A stretch of DNA of 12,941 nt, from positions 1 to 12,941 of the forward strand of contig SPBY01000034.1 in assembly GCA_004525825.1 (NCBI GenBank). Direction: 5' to 3'. Numbering within the stretch: position 1 is the first letter of the stretch; each line of letters opens with the position of its first letter. Below the pieces are notes generated by a model that saw nothing but the letters and a program-made list of their open reading frames with translations, had not been told where the DNA came from and made no database searches. This DNA is from Bacteroidia bacterium (GTDB taxonomy: Bacteria; Bacteroidota; Bacteroidia; Bacteroidales; GCA-2748055). Shown here piece by piece: positions 1-6,228 of the stretch. The position numbers and the translations under genes are program-made.

Positions 1-124
1 CATCTCCCTGCCGGAAACATTGACCACAGGTGGCATCGGGATCCTGAAATCCATTCTCTTTGCCATCCTGATCATCCAGCTCACGGGATTGCTTGGAAGG
101 CTTAAGATCAAACTGAAGATTTAG
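1..124 (+). CDS. C-terminal fragment of an unidentified membrane protein
   Basis: Frame 2 is open from the window edge to a TAG at 122-124 and gives about 40 residues ending in LGRLKIKLKI. The fragment holds one hydrophobic stretch (about residues 14-32, ILKSILFAILIIQLTG and onward) followed by a basic tail with four lysines and an arginine. That pattern fits a last transmembrane helix with its C-terminus in the cytoplasm by the positive-inside rule. The start lies outside the window, so family and length are unknown. It ends 4 bp before the stop of the convergent lipoprotein gene. I do not recognise the family; a polytopic transporter or membrane acyltransferase would both fit, but neither is shown. 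Confidence 0.6.
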   Translation, partial: ISLPETLTTGGIGILKSILFAILIIQLTGLLGRLKIKLKI

Positions 125-143
125 TGCCTCACCAACTTGTTTG
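109..143. terminator. Hairpin across two convergent stop codons (possible weak terminator)
   Basis: CAAAC (109-113) pairs with GTTTG (139-143), and after a 2-nt bulge AAG (116-118) pairs with CTT (136-138), leaving a 17-nt loop. Both stop codons, TAG at 122-124 and the reverse-strand TGA at 129-131, lie in the loop. The stem is short and AT-rich and has no clear U tract on either strand, so a role in termination is only a suggestion from its position. Confidence 0.25.
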
Positions 144-938
144 CTCTGTCACTACCCACTCCTGCTTTCCATCCACCAGGCAATCTCTGAACATTTCCAT
201 GTATTCATCGCTCTTCTCTTTCCCGTATTCAGCTGTCAGGAACGTGGCCATTCCATATCCATCCGGACTATCGCCCGGATCCATCAGGTAGAAGTAAGTA
301 AAGGTTCCGTCCTCATTGGCTTCTTTGGGTCTTAGGGACCTTACAGTGTTCCTCGTCCGGGGAGAGTGTTTTGCTATGGCCGGCTCCAGATAGTTGAAAT
401 TAAATTCCTCAAACTGCTTTACCTTATCGGCTTTGACCCTGTTCCAGACGACCCATACAGTTTCATCCTGTGAAGCCCTGGCCTGAGCCATGGGTAAATC
501 AGAATTCCAAATATCTTGATGGAGTTTCCATTGTCCTCCTTCCTTCTTCCAGGTCACCATGTATTTGCCTTCATCCACGACCTGTTCTCCCACATACACT
601 TTGTATGTTCCCTCCTCGATGGCCATGTCTTCAATACTTATGGCACTTAATGTTTCCAGCTTAAGCTCCGAAGACTCCTGATCCATGCCATCACTCCAGT
701 ACTCTTGAATAGCCTCTCTGCCAATAATTACAGTGCCATTTGAGGGGAGAATTCTTGCATCGATGGTATACAACATGGACATGGCTAGGGCATCTCCGGA
801 TTTACGTACCTCCATAAATGCCTTATTGGCATCCTCAATTTCGGTGGTCGCATCCAAGGGGCCCTGTGTGCAACTACCGGTCATAATAATGAAAGATAAA
901 AGTGCCAGCAAGCCGGCATAAGTTTTTGTGTGCTTCAT
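129..938 (-). CDS. Lipoprotein with SnoaL/DUF4440-like domain and C-terminal alpha/beta domain
   Basis: This predicted lipoprotein has 269 residues. Residues 1-23 form a signal peptide ending in a lipobox-like TGSC, with Cys23 as the likely lipidated residue. Residues about 33-146 resemble the SnoaL/DUF4440 cone fold: an N-terminal helix (DANKAFMEVRKSGDALAMS), the strand region DARILPSNGTVIIGREAI, and the typical end GGQWKLHQDIWNSD. Proteins of this fold are often annotated as steroid isomerase-like or NTF2-like, and many bind small ligands or lack a known reaction. Residues about 160-269 form a second mixed alpha/beta domain with a conserved-looking WVVWNRVKADKVKQFEEF start that recalls a dimeric alpha-beta barrel, but this match is weak. 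The gene is convergent with the fragment at 1-124 and divergent from the methyltransferase-like gene. Export is well supported; the function is not known. Confidence 0.85.
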   Translation of the reverse strand: MKHTKTYAGLLALLSFIIMTGSCTQGPLDATTEIEDANKAFMEVRKSGDALAMSMLYTIDARILPSNGTVIIGREAIQEYWSDGMDQESSELKLETLSAISIEDMAIEEGTYKVYVGEQVVDEGKYMVTWKKEGGQWKLHQDIWNSDLPMAQARASQDETVWVVWNRVKADKVKQFEEFNFNYLEPAIAKHSPRTRNTVRSLRPKEANEDGTFTYFYLMDPGDSPDGYGMATFLTAEYGKEKSDEYMEMFRDCLVDGKQEWVVTEQTSW

Positions 939-999
939 TTTGTTGAGTTTTAAGATAGGTATAGTAAAGAGACAAGTACACAGGGTATATGTTCTTTCC

Positions 1000-1032
1000 G
1001 GGCAAGGCAGTTGGTACCCCGTGAGCTTGCCC
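1000..1032. promoter_or_regulatory. 7-bp inverted repeat in the divergent intergenic region
   Basis: GGGCAAG (1000-1006) and CTTGCCC (1026-1032) are perfect inverted copies separated by 19 nt. They lie between two divergent genes (starts at 938 and 1106), about 17 nt upstream of the -33-like TTG at 1050. The position and symmetry fit an operator for a dimeric regulator, although a 7-bp match over 167 bp could be chance. No regulator gene is in the window. The rest of the 167-bp gap shows no small gene; I saw no convincing promoter for the - strand gene. Confidence 0.3.
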
Positions 1033-1049
1033 TTACTTCCCCTTCCTTA

Positions 1050-1080
1050 TTGCGCAACTATCCCGGAATTCGTACTTTTA
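1050..1080 (+). promoter_or_regulatory. Bacteroidota-type promoter for the gene at 1106
   Basis: TTG at 1050-1052 is followed after 20 nt by TACTTTTA at 1073-1080. This agrees with the Bacteroidota primary-sigma form (TTTG or TTG, 19-21 nt, TAnnTTTG) except for the last base of the -7 box. Transcription would begin near 1086-1088, leaving a leader of about 20 nt before the ATG at 1106. That supports the 1106 start, which carries the lipoprotein signal. Confidence 0.5.
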
Positions 1081-1105
1081 ACTGCAAATTCCAATTTTTT
1101 CCTCC

Positions 1106-1816
1106 ATGTTTCGGACAAAATCCATTTTGACAACATTCATGGCGCTACTATGCTTCTTGTTTTCATGCAGCAGGAACGACGAACTATCCATGCAGCCCAC
1201 CGAGGGTTACCCCAGGTTTGAAACCGTGGATGAAGTAATGCAGCTACTTTCAGATAAATGCCTGGATACTATATCATTCCGAAGAGGGGAGATTGTAGCA
1301 GATATAGGTGCCGGGAACGGATACCTGGAAGCCATGCTGGGGATGTTTCATGACGATCTAACCTTCTTTGTTCAGGACATAGACTCCTCGGTATGTAATC
1401 AGGCTGCAGTGGATGAAGAAGTGAAGTATTATGAGGGCATCCTCGGGAAACCATTTTCCTGCCGCTTCTTTGCTGTGAATGGAACCCACTGGGAATCCGG
1501 GCTGCCCAATATTGAGTTCGACAGAATCCTGATGCTCTGGACCTTCCAGTACCTGAAAGAACCCCGAATTTTTATCACCGATCTCAGATCAAGCTTGAGG
1601 GAGGGAGGCTTTCTATATGTAATTAATCCGGAACAGGATTACGAATATGGTCTGGAGCTCAAGGAAAAGTATGGATGGAATGGATTCACCGTCGAGAGGC
1701 AGATTTCTGAAATCATTGATTGCGGTTTTACGCTGATTAGTTTTGCCCGCAATTATGAAGACAATCAACAGCCCTACATCATGGTTTTTCAAAAGGATCA
1801 TTCGCCTCAGTCCTGA
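1106..1816 (+). CDS. Lipoprotein with a class I SAM-methyltransferase fold
   Basis: The 236-residue product begins with a basic n-region and hydrophobic core (MFRTKSILTTFMALLCFLFS) followed by Cys21, a plausible lipobox (LFSC) and a polar SRNDE. Residues about 60-175 read as a Rossmann methyltransferase: motif I VADIGAGNGYLEAML (64-78), an acidic end of strand 2 (VQDID, Asp91 or Asp93), FDRILMLWTFQYL (138-150) at the motif IV position, and SSLREGGFLYVINP (162-175) as the motif V/VI region. It therefore should bind S-adenosylmethionine or a related nucleoside, but its acceptor is unknown. The combination is odd because SAM is made in the cytoplasm. An internal ATG at 1190 (Met29) would give a cytosolic form, yet the promoter position and the strong signal sequence favour 1106. 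It is divergent from the SnoaL-like lipoprotein gene. Confidence 0.85.
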   Translation: MFRTKSILTTFMALLCFLFSCSRNDELSMQPTEGYPRFETVDEVMQLLSDKCLDTISFRRGEIVADIGAGNGYLEAMLGMFHDDLTFFVQDIDSSVCNQAAVDEEVKYYEGILGKPFSCRFFAVNGTHWESGLPNIEFDRILMLWTFQYLKEPRIFITDLRSSLREGGFLYVINPEQDYEYGLELKEKYGWNGFTVERQISEIIDCGFTLISFARNYEDNQQPYIMVFQKDHSPQS

Positions 1817-1900
1817 ATGCAAACATCCATTTGCCCGGTACCTGAATGAGAATGCTATGAAAAAATCGCTATTTTAGAGGAATTAACCCTGGTTTTCGTG

Positions 1901-2569
1901 ATGCGTTTCTCCATTCAGCCCGAACAACGTCCCGAGCAAAAGATGCGAACGGTCTCCATTGAAGAGATAATAAATGCGTGTGAAAATGCTCCGGGAACGA
2001 AACCTCCCCTGGAACAATACTTCTCTCCCACAAAAAAGGATTCATTTATAAAGAATTTCCTGCATTATTTGAATACGGGACTTCTGGAAGCCAAACACGG
2101 AAACCTGGATGCGGACCAGTACCTGGCTTTTGTGCTCTCCTTCCAGTTTACAGCTCCCTTGCTGGAGATTCCTGCCGAAAAGGAGCTGGGCCTATTCTTT
2201 CGAATCCTTCAAAATACCTATGGGGTCGAAGAGGTGGACCTGAACCTTCACTTTGGCACCGATGAGTATGAAGGTGAGATGGTGGGTGAGAAAGAGGCCC
2301 TGGAAGCATTCAACCACGAATTGGAAAATTATTTTGGAGAGTCCCTGGAGATAAAGGAAAGTGTACAGAAAAGGGTAAAGAAAGATGCTATAAAATCGAT
2401 CCTGGACTGGGAGAGGGAACAAAGTATTCCCGTCCTGGCTGAGGCCTTTGGGCGAAGCATTGTCATACCCTCTATCTTTTCATTCAAAGACAATAAACTT
2501 TTACAGTTTTACAGGGCGAGCACCGTGGGAATCACGTACAAGGTAGCAGTTCCTGAATCTCTTGCTTAA
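1901..2569 (+). CDS. Soluble protein of unknown function, first gene of a five-gene cluster
   Basis: I do not recognise this 222-residue protein. It has no signal peptide or membrane segment and is rich in charged residues, with helical stretches such as KESVQKRVKKDAIKSILDWE near residues 155-175. This suggests a cytoplasmic, mainly alpha-helical protein. A GTG at 1898 is in frame directly before the ATG at 1901; I chose the ATG because it is the more usual start, and the product differs by one residue. It follows the methyltransferase-like gene by 84 nt. Its TAA stop overlaps the ATG of the next gene (TAATG at 2567-2571), a typical translational coupling, so it is probably made together with the secreted propeller protein. 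It is the only gene in the cluster whose product seems to stay in the cytoplasm. Confidence 0.75.
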   Translation: MRFSIQPEQRPEQKMRTVSIEEIINACENAPGTKPPLEQYFSPTKKDSFIKNFLHYLNTGLLEAKHGNLDADQYLAFVLSFQFTAPLLEIPAEKELGLFFRILQNTYGVEEVDLNLHFGTDEYEGEMVGEKEALEAFNHELENYFGESLEIKESVQKRVKKDAIKSILDWEREQSIPVLAEAFGRSIVIPSIFSFKDNKLLQFYRASTVGITYKVAVPESLA

Positions 2570-4086
2570 TGCCTGAAATTATGATGAAGAAACTTGTAAT
2601 AGCAATCTCCGTTTTTATGACCTTACAACCCGCTTCTTTGGCACAGTTCCGTGGACCGGCTGCTGGATTTTTTGAGGGATTCACTGACCTTGGATCCCCC
2701 CCCCTGAAAGGATCCGTTCTTTATAGTGAACCCGGACAAGAATACAGAATCAGTGGCTCGGGCGAAAATATCTGGTTTGGAGAAGATAGTTTTTCCTTCC
2801 TCTGGAAAAAGATGGAAGGTGATTTCATCATCCAGGCGCAGCTATCTTTCCTGGGGGAAGGAACTGATCCGCATCGCAAAGCCGGATTGATGATTCGGGG
2901 CGGACTCTCGTCCGGTGCAAGCCATATGAGCTGTGTGGTACACGGCGACGGGCTGACCTCCCTTCAATACCGCAAAGCTCCTGGCGTAGACATGGAGGAG
3001 CTGAAATTTGATATCCGGGGACCTGATGTGTTGCAGCTTGAGAAAAAGGGCAAGCTGTTTACGGTTTCTGTGGCACATCAGGGGGAGCTGTACGCAAAAC
3101 AAAGCCTGGAACTGAACCTGGATGGGAAGCTGGAAGCCGGACTCTTTGTCTGCTCACACAACAAAGAGGTGATGGAGGAGGCCATTTTCAGCAATGTGAG
3201 GATCATGGGTACCGCCCCGGACGATCTGGTCCCTTACCAAAGTTATATTGGCAGTTTGCTGGAAGTGATGGACGTGAAATCCGGACAGCGTCAGATCATC
3301 GGGGGAGATCCTGGCTCCTGGCAGGCCCCCAACTGGACTCCCGACGGCCAATCGCTTATCTACAATGCTGAGGGGCTCTTATACCGATTCGACCTGGAAT
3401 CAGGCCTGTCAGAGGTCCTGAACACCGGATTTGCCAGGCAGAACAACAACGACCATGTGATTTCCTTCGATGGCACACAAATAGCCATAAGTCACCATCC
3501 TGAGGAGGAGAACGGACAGTCTGTGGTATACACCTTACCCCTGTATGGAGGTACTCCCACACGGGTCACTCCTTTAAGTCCGTCGTATCTCCATGGCTGG
3601 TCGGCCGATGACCGTTACCTGGTGTATTGTGCGAACCGCAACGGACAGTACGATGTATACAGAATCCCGGTGGAAGGAGGGGAGGAGGTACAACTGACCG
3701 ATCAAAGCACCCTGGACGATGGCCCGGAGTACAGCCCCGACGGAAAGTACATCTATTTTAACTCGGCACGCACCGGAACCATGCAGATCTGGCGCATGGA
3801 CCCCGACGGACAAAACCAGACCCAGTTGACCTTTGATGATTACAACGATTGGTTCGCTCATGTTTCCCCTGATGGAAAATGGCTGGTATTTATATCCTAT
3901 CCTCCCGAGGTGCCAGCCGCCAGTCACCCTTTCTACAAACGGGTATATCTGAGGCTGATGTCCGTGGTCGATCTGAAACCCAAAGTCATTGCCTATGTTT
4001 ACGGGGGACAGGGGACCATGAATGTGCCCAGCTGGTCGCCCGACAGCCAGAAGATTGCATTTGTGAGCAATGGGATATTCGAATAA
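2569..4086 (+). CDS. Secreted TolB-like PD40 beta-propeller with N-terminal beta-sandwich
   Basis: The 505-residue product has a signal peptide (about residues 6-25, likely cut after PASLA). Residues about 30-215 look like a DUF1349/concanavalin-like beta-sandwich, with GDFIIQAQLSFLG, RKAGLMIRGG and KLEAGLFVCSHN as strand signatures. Residues about 225-505 contain six PD40/TolB-type repeats: NWTPDGQSLIYN, SFDGTQIAIS, GWSADDRYLVYC, EYSPDGKYIYFNS, HVSPDGKWLVFIS and SWSPDSQKIAFVS, enough for a six-bladed propeller. Such proteins are often labelled 'TolB-like' or even 'biopolymer transporter', but there is no sign of the Tol-Pal system here; a binding or scaffold role in the periplasm is more likely. 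The ATG at 2569 overlaps the previous stop; ATGs at 2581 and 2584 keep the whole signal peptide and are also possible starts. The next gene begins 7 nt downstream. Confidence 0.85.
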   Translation: MPEIMMKKLVIAISVFMTLQPASLAQFRGPAAGFFEGFTDLGSPPLKGSVLYSEPGQEYRISGSGENIWFGEDSFSFLWKKMEGDFIIQAQLSFLGEGTDPHRKAGLMIRGGLSSGASHMSCVVHGDGLTSLQYRKAPGVDMEELKFDIRGPDVLQLEKKGKLFTVSVAHQGELYAKQSLELNLDGKLEAGLFVCSHNKEVMEEAIFSNVRIMGTAPDDLVPYQSYIGSLLEVMDVKSGQRQIIGGDPGSWQAPNWTPDGQSLIYNAEGLLYRFDLESGLSEVLNTGFARQNNNDHVISFDGTQIAISHHPEEENGQSVVYTLPLYGGTPTRVTPLSPSYLHGWSADDRYLVYCANRNGQYDVYRIPVEGGEEVQLTDQSTLDDGPEYSPDGKYIYFNSARTGTMQIWRMDPDGQNQTQLTFDDYNDWFAHVSPDGKWLVFISYPPEVPAASHPFYKRVYLRLMSVVDLKPKVIAYVYGGQGTMNVPSWSPDSQKIAFVSNGIFE

Positions 4087-4093
4087 TATATCC

Positions 4094-4759
4094 ATGAAAA
4101 CCTACCCACAGTACCTATTTATCCTGGTCGGGATTCTTTGCCTTCAGTCTGCGGGTTTAGCCCAGGATGCAGCCTATCGTCCGGGACTCTTCTTCAGAGA
4201 GGATTGGAAAGAAATTCCTGCGGAAATCCCCCTGCACCAGGGCCATGTAAATCATCCGGATCTGATGGTTGCTTTATACGGTCCCGGGAAAGACAGCCTC
4301 AAAAAGAGCCATAATGACGCACCTGCCGACGATCCTTTTTACATCTGGTCAGGTCTCTGCCTGGGCAACTGGGCAGTTACCCTGAGGCAAGCTGAACTTC
4401 AAGTGAATCTTACCGGGCCTTCAAAAATCATGTGGAGGAGCAAACAGTCCGGATTCAGAGAGCTGCATGTACTGCTGAAACTTCAGGACGGAACCTGGTT
4501 GGTGAGCCGCCAGGGCGACGGTCCCTCCGAAGACTGGAGGATCAAGGAATTCAATGTGCCTGACCTTGAATGGTACAGCTTTGATATACATACCATCACA
4601 GAAGGGAAGAGAGTGCAAAATCCAGACCTTTCCAGGGTGGCGGAGATTGGATTTACCGACCTGATGCCCGGAGGAATGAGTGATGCCTGTTCGCGACTTG
4701 ACTGGATAGAGGTATATGGCTATCTTGTTCGTCCCACGAAAACAACAACTACTAACTAA
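4094..4759 (+). CDS. Small secreted beta-rich protein of unknown function
   Basis: This protein has 221 residues from the ATG at 4094. The signal peptide is clear (MKTYPQYLFILVGILCLQSAGLA, cut before Gln24). An in-frame ATG at 4070 would place eight polar residues before the signal and overlap the upstream gene, so I prefer 4094. The mature part alternates strand-like segments (KIMWRSKQSG, LHVLLKLQDGTWLVSR, WYSFDIHTI) and ends with SRLDWIEVYG, which recalls the closing strand of jelly-roll, carbohydrate-binding-like domains; no catalytic motif is visible. It lies 7 nt after the propeller gene and 10 nt before the aldo/keto reductase gene. The Thr-rich C-terminus (TKTTTTN) is probably disordered. 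The name is descriptive only, since no family is recognised with confidence. Confidence 0.75.
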   Translation: MKTYPQYLFILVGILCLQSAGLAQDAAYRPGLFFREDWKEIPAEIPLHQGHVNHPDLMVALYGPGKDSLKKSHNDAPADDPFYIWSGLCLGNWAVTLRQAELQVNLTGPSKIMWRSKQSGFRELHVLLKLQDGTWLVSRQGDGPSEDWRIKEFNVPDLEWYSFDIHTITEGKRVQNPDLSRVAEIGFTDLMPGGMSDACSRLDWIEVYGYLVRPTKTTTTN

Positions 4760-4769
4760 TACGGATCCC

Positions 4770-5768
4770 ATGAAAAAGAAGATTAACCGAAGAGAATTTG
4801 TACAGACCACAGCTGCTGCAGCTGCCACATTGGCGCTTGTCCCTGTGGCAGGATGTACAAGCAGTTCCCCCTATGACTCCAAAGGCTTGCCCACCGTCAA
4901 ATTGGGCAAAACAGGCGCCATAGTCCCCATCCTCGGCTTTGGATGCGGCAGCCGCTGGATGTCTGTTCAAAATACCGACAAAGCCCTGGAGATCCTGGAA
5001 TCTGCATTTAATCAGGGCCTGTATTATTGGGATACAGCATCCAGCTACGGAAATGAGGAGATTTCCAGCGAAGAACGCATTGGCATGATATTGAAAGAGA
5101 GAAGAGAGAAGGTGTTCCTGGTCTCCAAAACCGAAGACAGGGATGCGGACCAGGCCATGAAAAGTGTGGAGCGCAGCCTGAAACGCCTTCAGACAGATCA
5201 TATCGACCTTATGCACATGCACGCCATCTCCTCGGTGGAGGATGCTGAGCTACTTGGCGAAAAGGGACAGGTACTTGAAGTATTGCTTAAACTGAAAAGC
5301 GAAGGTGTCATAAAGAATATTGGATTTACCGGTCATGAATCGGCGGAAGGCATGAAAAGAGCAGTGGAACTGTACGATTGTGATGTGATGATGATGGCCC
5401 TCAATCACCAAAGTACCGACGGGACGCAAAAATTTGAAGAATTGCCGGCGCCTCTGGCCATGAAAAAGGGCATGGGGGTGGTGGCCATGAAAGTGATCCG
5501 GCCCCGGGAAACCGTTAATGGACTGGCTTCATCCGACCTGGTGCGATATGCACTTAGCCTGGGAGATTTTCACCTGGCCAACATTGGCATGGACAGCCAT
5601 GAGGTGCTGAAATCCAATCTGGAGATCATCCGGGACTTCACCCCGCTGGACGAAACGAAGATGAAAGAGCTCAGGCTGGCTCTTCAGCCCTTCTACAAGG
5701 GCCAAAACCTGGCCTGGATGCAGCCAGCGTACCTGGATGGTTGGAACAGCCATTTGCATTTGGCCTAA
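4770..5768 (+). CDS. Tat-exported aldo/keto reductase with lipobox
   Basis: The 332-residue product is an NAD(P)H-type aldo/keto reductase, a TIM-barrel family that interconverts carbonyls and alcohols. The expected tetrad is present: Asp88 and Tyr93 in DTASSYG, Lys120 in FLVSKTE, and His151 in DLMHMHAIS. Barrel segments such as GVIKNIGFTGH and GMGVVAMKVIRP follow. The N-terminus NRREFVQ (twin arginine at 7-8) plus an Ala-rich core fits the Tat pathway, and VAGC (Cys29) is a lipobox, so the enzyme is probably folded with its cofactor, exported and lipid-anchored. The ATG at 4770 was chosen because it gives this signal; an upstream ATG at 4716 overlaps the previous gene. The usual late cofactor motif is reduced to IGMDSHEVLKSN, so cofactor preference is unclear. 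It lies 25 nt before the small cysteine protein. The substrate is unknown; sugars or sugar-derived ketones are possible. Confidence 0.92.
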   Translation: MKKKINRREFVQTTAAAAATLALVPVAGCTSSSPYDSKGLPTVKLGKTGAIVPILGFGCGSRWMSVQNTDKALEILESAFNQGLYYWDTASSYGNEEISSEERIGMILKERREKVFLVSKTEDRDADQAMKSVERSLKRLQTDHIDLMHMHAISSVEDAELLGEKGQVLEVLLKLKSEGVIKNIGFTGHESAEGMKRAVELYDCDVMMMALNHQSTDGTQKFEELPAPLAMKKGMGVVAMKVIRPRETVNGLASSDLVRYALSLGDFHLANIGMDSHEVLKSNLEIIRDFTPLDETKMKELRLALQPFYKGQNLAWMQPAYLDGWNSHLHLA

Positions 5769-5793
5769 TAGCTTTATCACAAATACCCACAAG

Positions 5794-6198
5794 ATGGACC
5801 GAAAAGACTTTCTGAAAAAATCGGGATGCGGCATGCTCTGTTTTGCTGCACCCCCTCTGCTTGCTCAAAGTGCAGCCATGCAGCCAGCTGTGGCAGCGCA
5901 GGAACGCAAGCGCTTTAAGATCGATATTGAGATCTATGAAGCCCGGGAGGATAGCTGGTGCCATAAAAAGGGAGATACATTTGCGTATCCTGCCGATATG
6001 GCTAAACTATGTCCCTGGTTGCTTTCCCGCATGCACGATTTCATCAGGCTCTTGCAGAACGATGTCACCCTGAGCTGGAAATATGAGGGGACCCCTTATG
6101 AAAAGGTCCTGAACGAAAGCGGTATTACTACCGAATTTGTCAGGTGCCCCGATCCCACTGGAGATCTGGTTGCCAAAATCATTAGGACAGAGGTTTAG
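5794..6198 (+). CDS. Small exported three-cysteine protein resembling TIGR04076
   Basis: The 134-residue product starts with MDRKDFLKKSG followed by a hydrophobic stretch, which looks like a Tat signal with Arg-Lys in place of the twin arginine. The mature domain (about 40-134) has the layout I associate with TIGR04076 proteins: a first strand (FKIDIEIYEA), a Cys in SWCHKKGDTF (Cys56), LCPWLLSRM (Cys73), and a late FVRCPDPTGDLVAKI (Cys118). No reaction is known for this family; three spaced cysteines could bind a metal or cofactor. The ATG at 5794 was chosen because upstream in-frame codons reach back into the aldo/keto reductase gene. It is the last gene of the + strand cluster, 25 nt after the reductase, and its stop lies 11 bp from the stop of the convergent sulfatase gene. 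The position next to the reductase suggests a shared role, perhaps as a partner subunit. Confidence 0.8.
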   Translation: MDRKDFLKKSGCGMLCFAAPPLLAQSAAMQPAVAAQERKRFKIDIEIYEAREDSWCHKKGDTFAYPADMAKLCPWLLSRMHDFIRLLQNDVTLSWKYEGTPYEKVLNESGITTEFVRCPDPTGDLVAKIIRTEV

Positions 6199-6228
6199 TG
6201 CGGAGGAATCTACTCGCTGTAAAACCTC
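6190..6228. terminator. Hairpin across two convergent stop codons, likely bidirectional terminator
   Basis: GAGGTTTA (6190-6197) pairs with TAAAACCTC (6220-6228) with one bulged A, and inside it GCGgAG (6200-6205) pairs with CTCGC (6213-6217) around a 7-nt loop. The structure contains the TAG of the small cysteine protein gene (6196-6198) and the reverse TAG of the sulfatase gene (6210-6212). It lies between two convergent genes and is nearly symmetrical, so it could end transcription from both sides, but neither side has a strong U tract. Confidence 0.45.

Noticed and set aside
1013..1018. GGTACC palindrome seen in several gaps (1013, 1837, 10498)
   Set aside because: The same hexamer also occurs inside coding regions of the window, so its presence in gaps carries little weight as a regulatory signal.
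1812..1849. Direct repeat CCTGAATG and a GCAAA/TTTGC stem after the methyltransferase-like gene
   Set aside because: The repeat is 8 bp and the stem only 5 bp with no U tract, so neither supports a terminator or other site.
3574..4095. Long reverse-strand open frame opposite the propeller gene
   Set aside because: It lies entirely within a well-supported gene on the other strand, has no domain features and reads like antisense of repeated PD40 codons.
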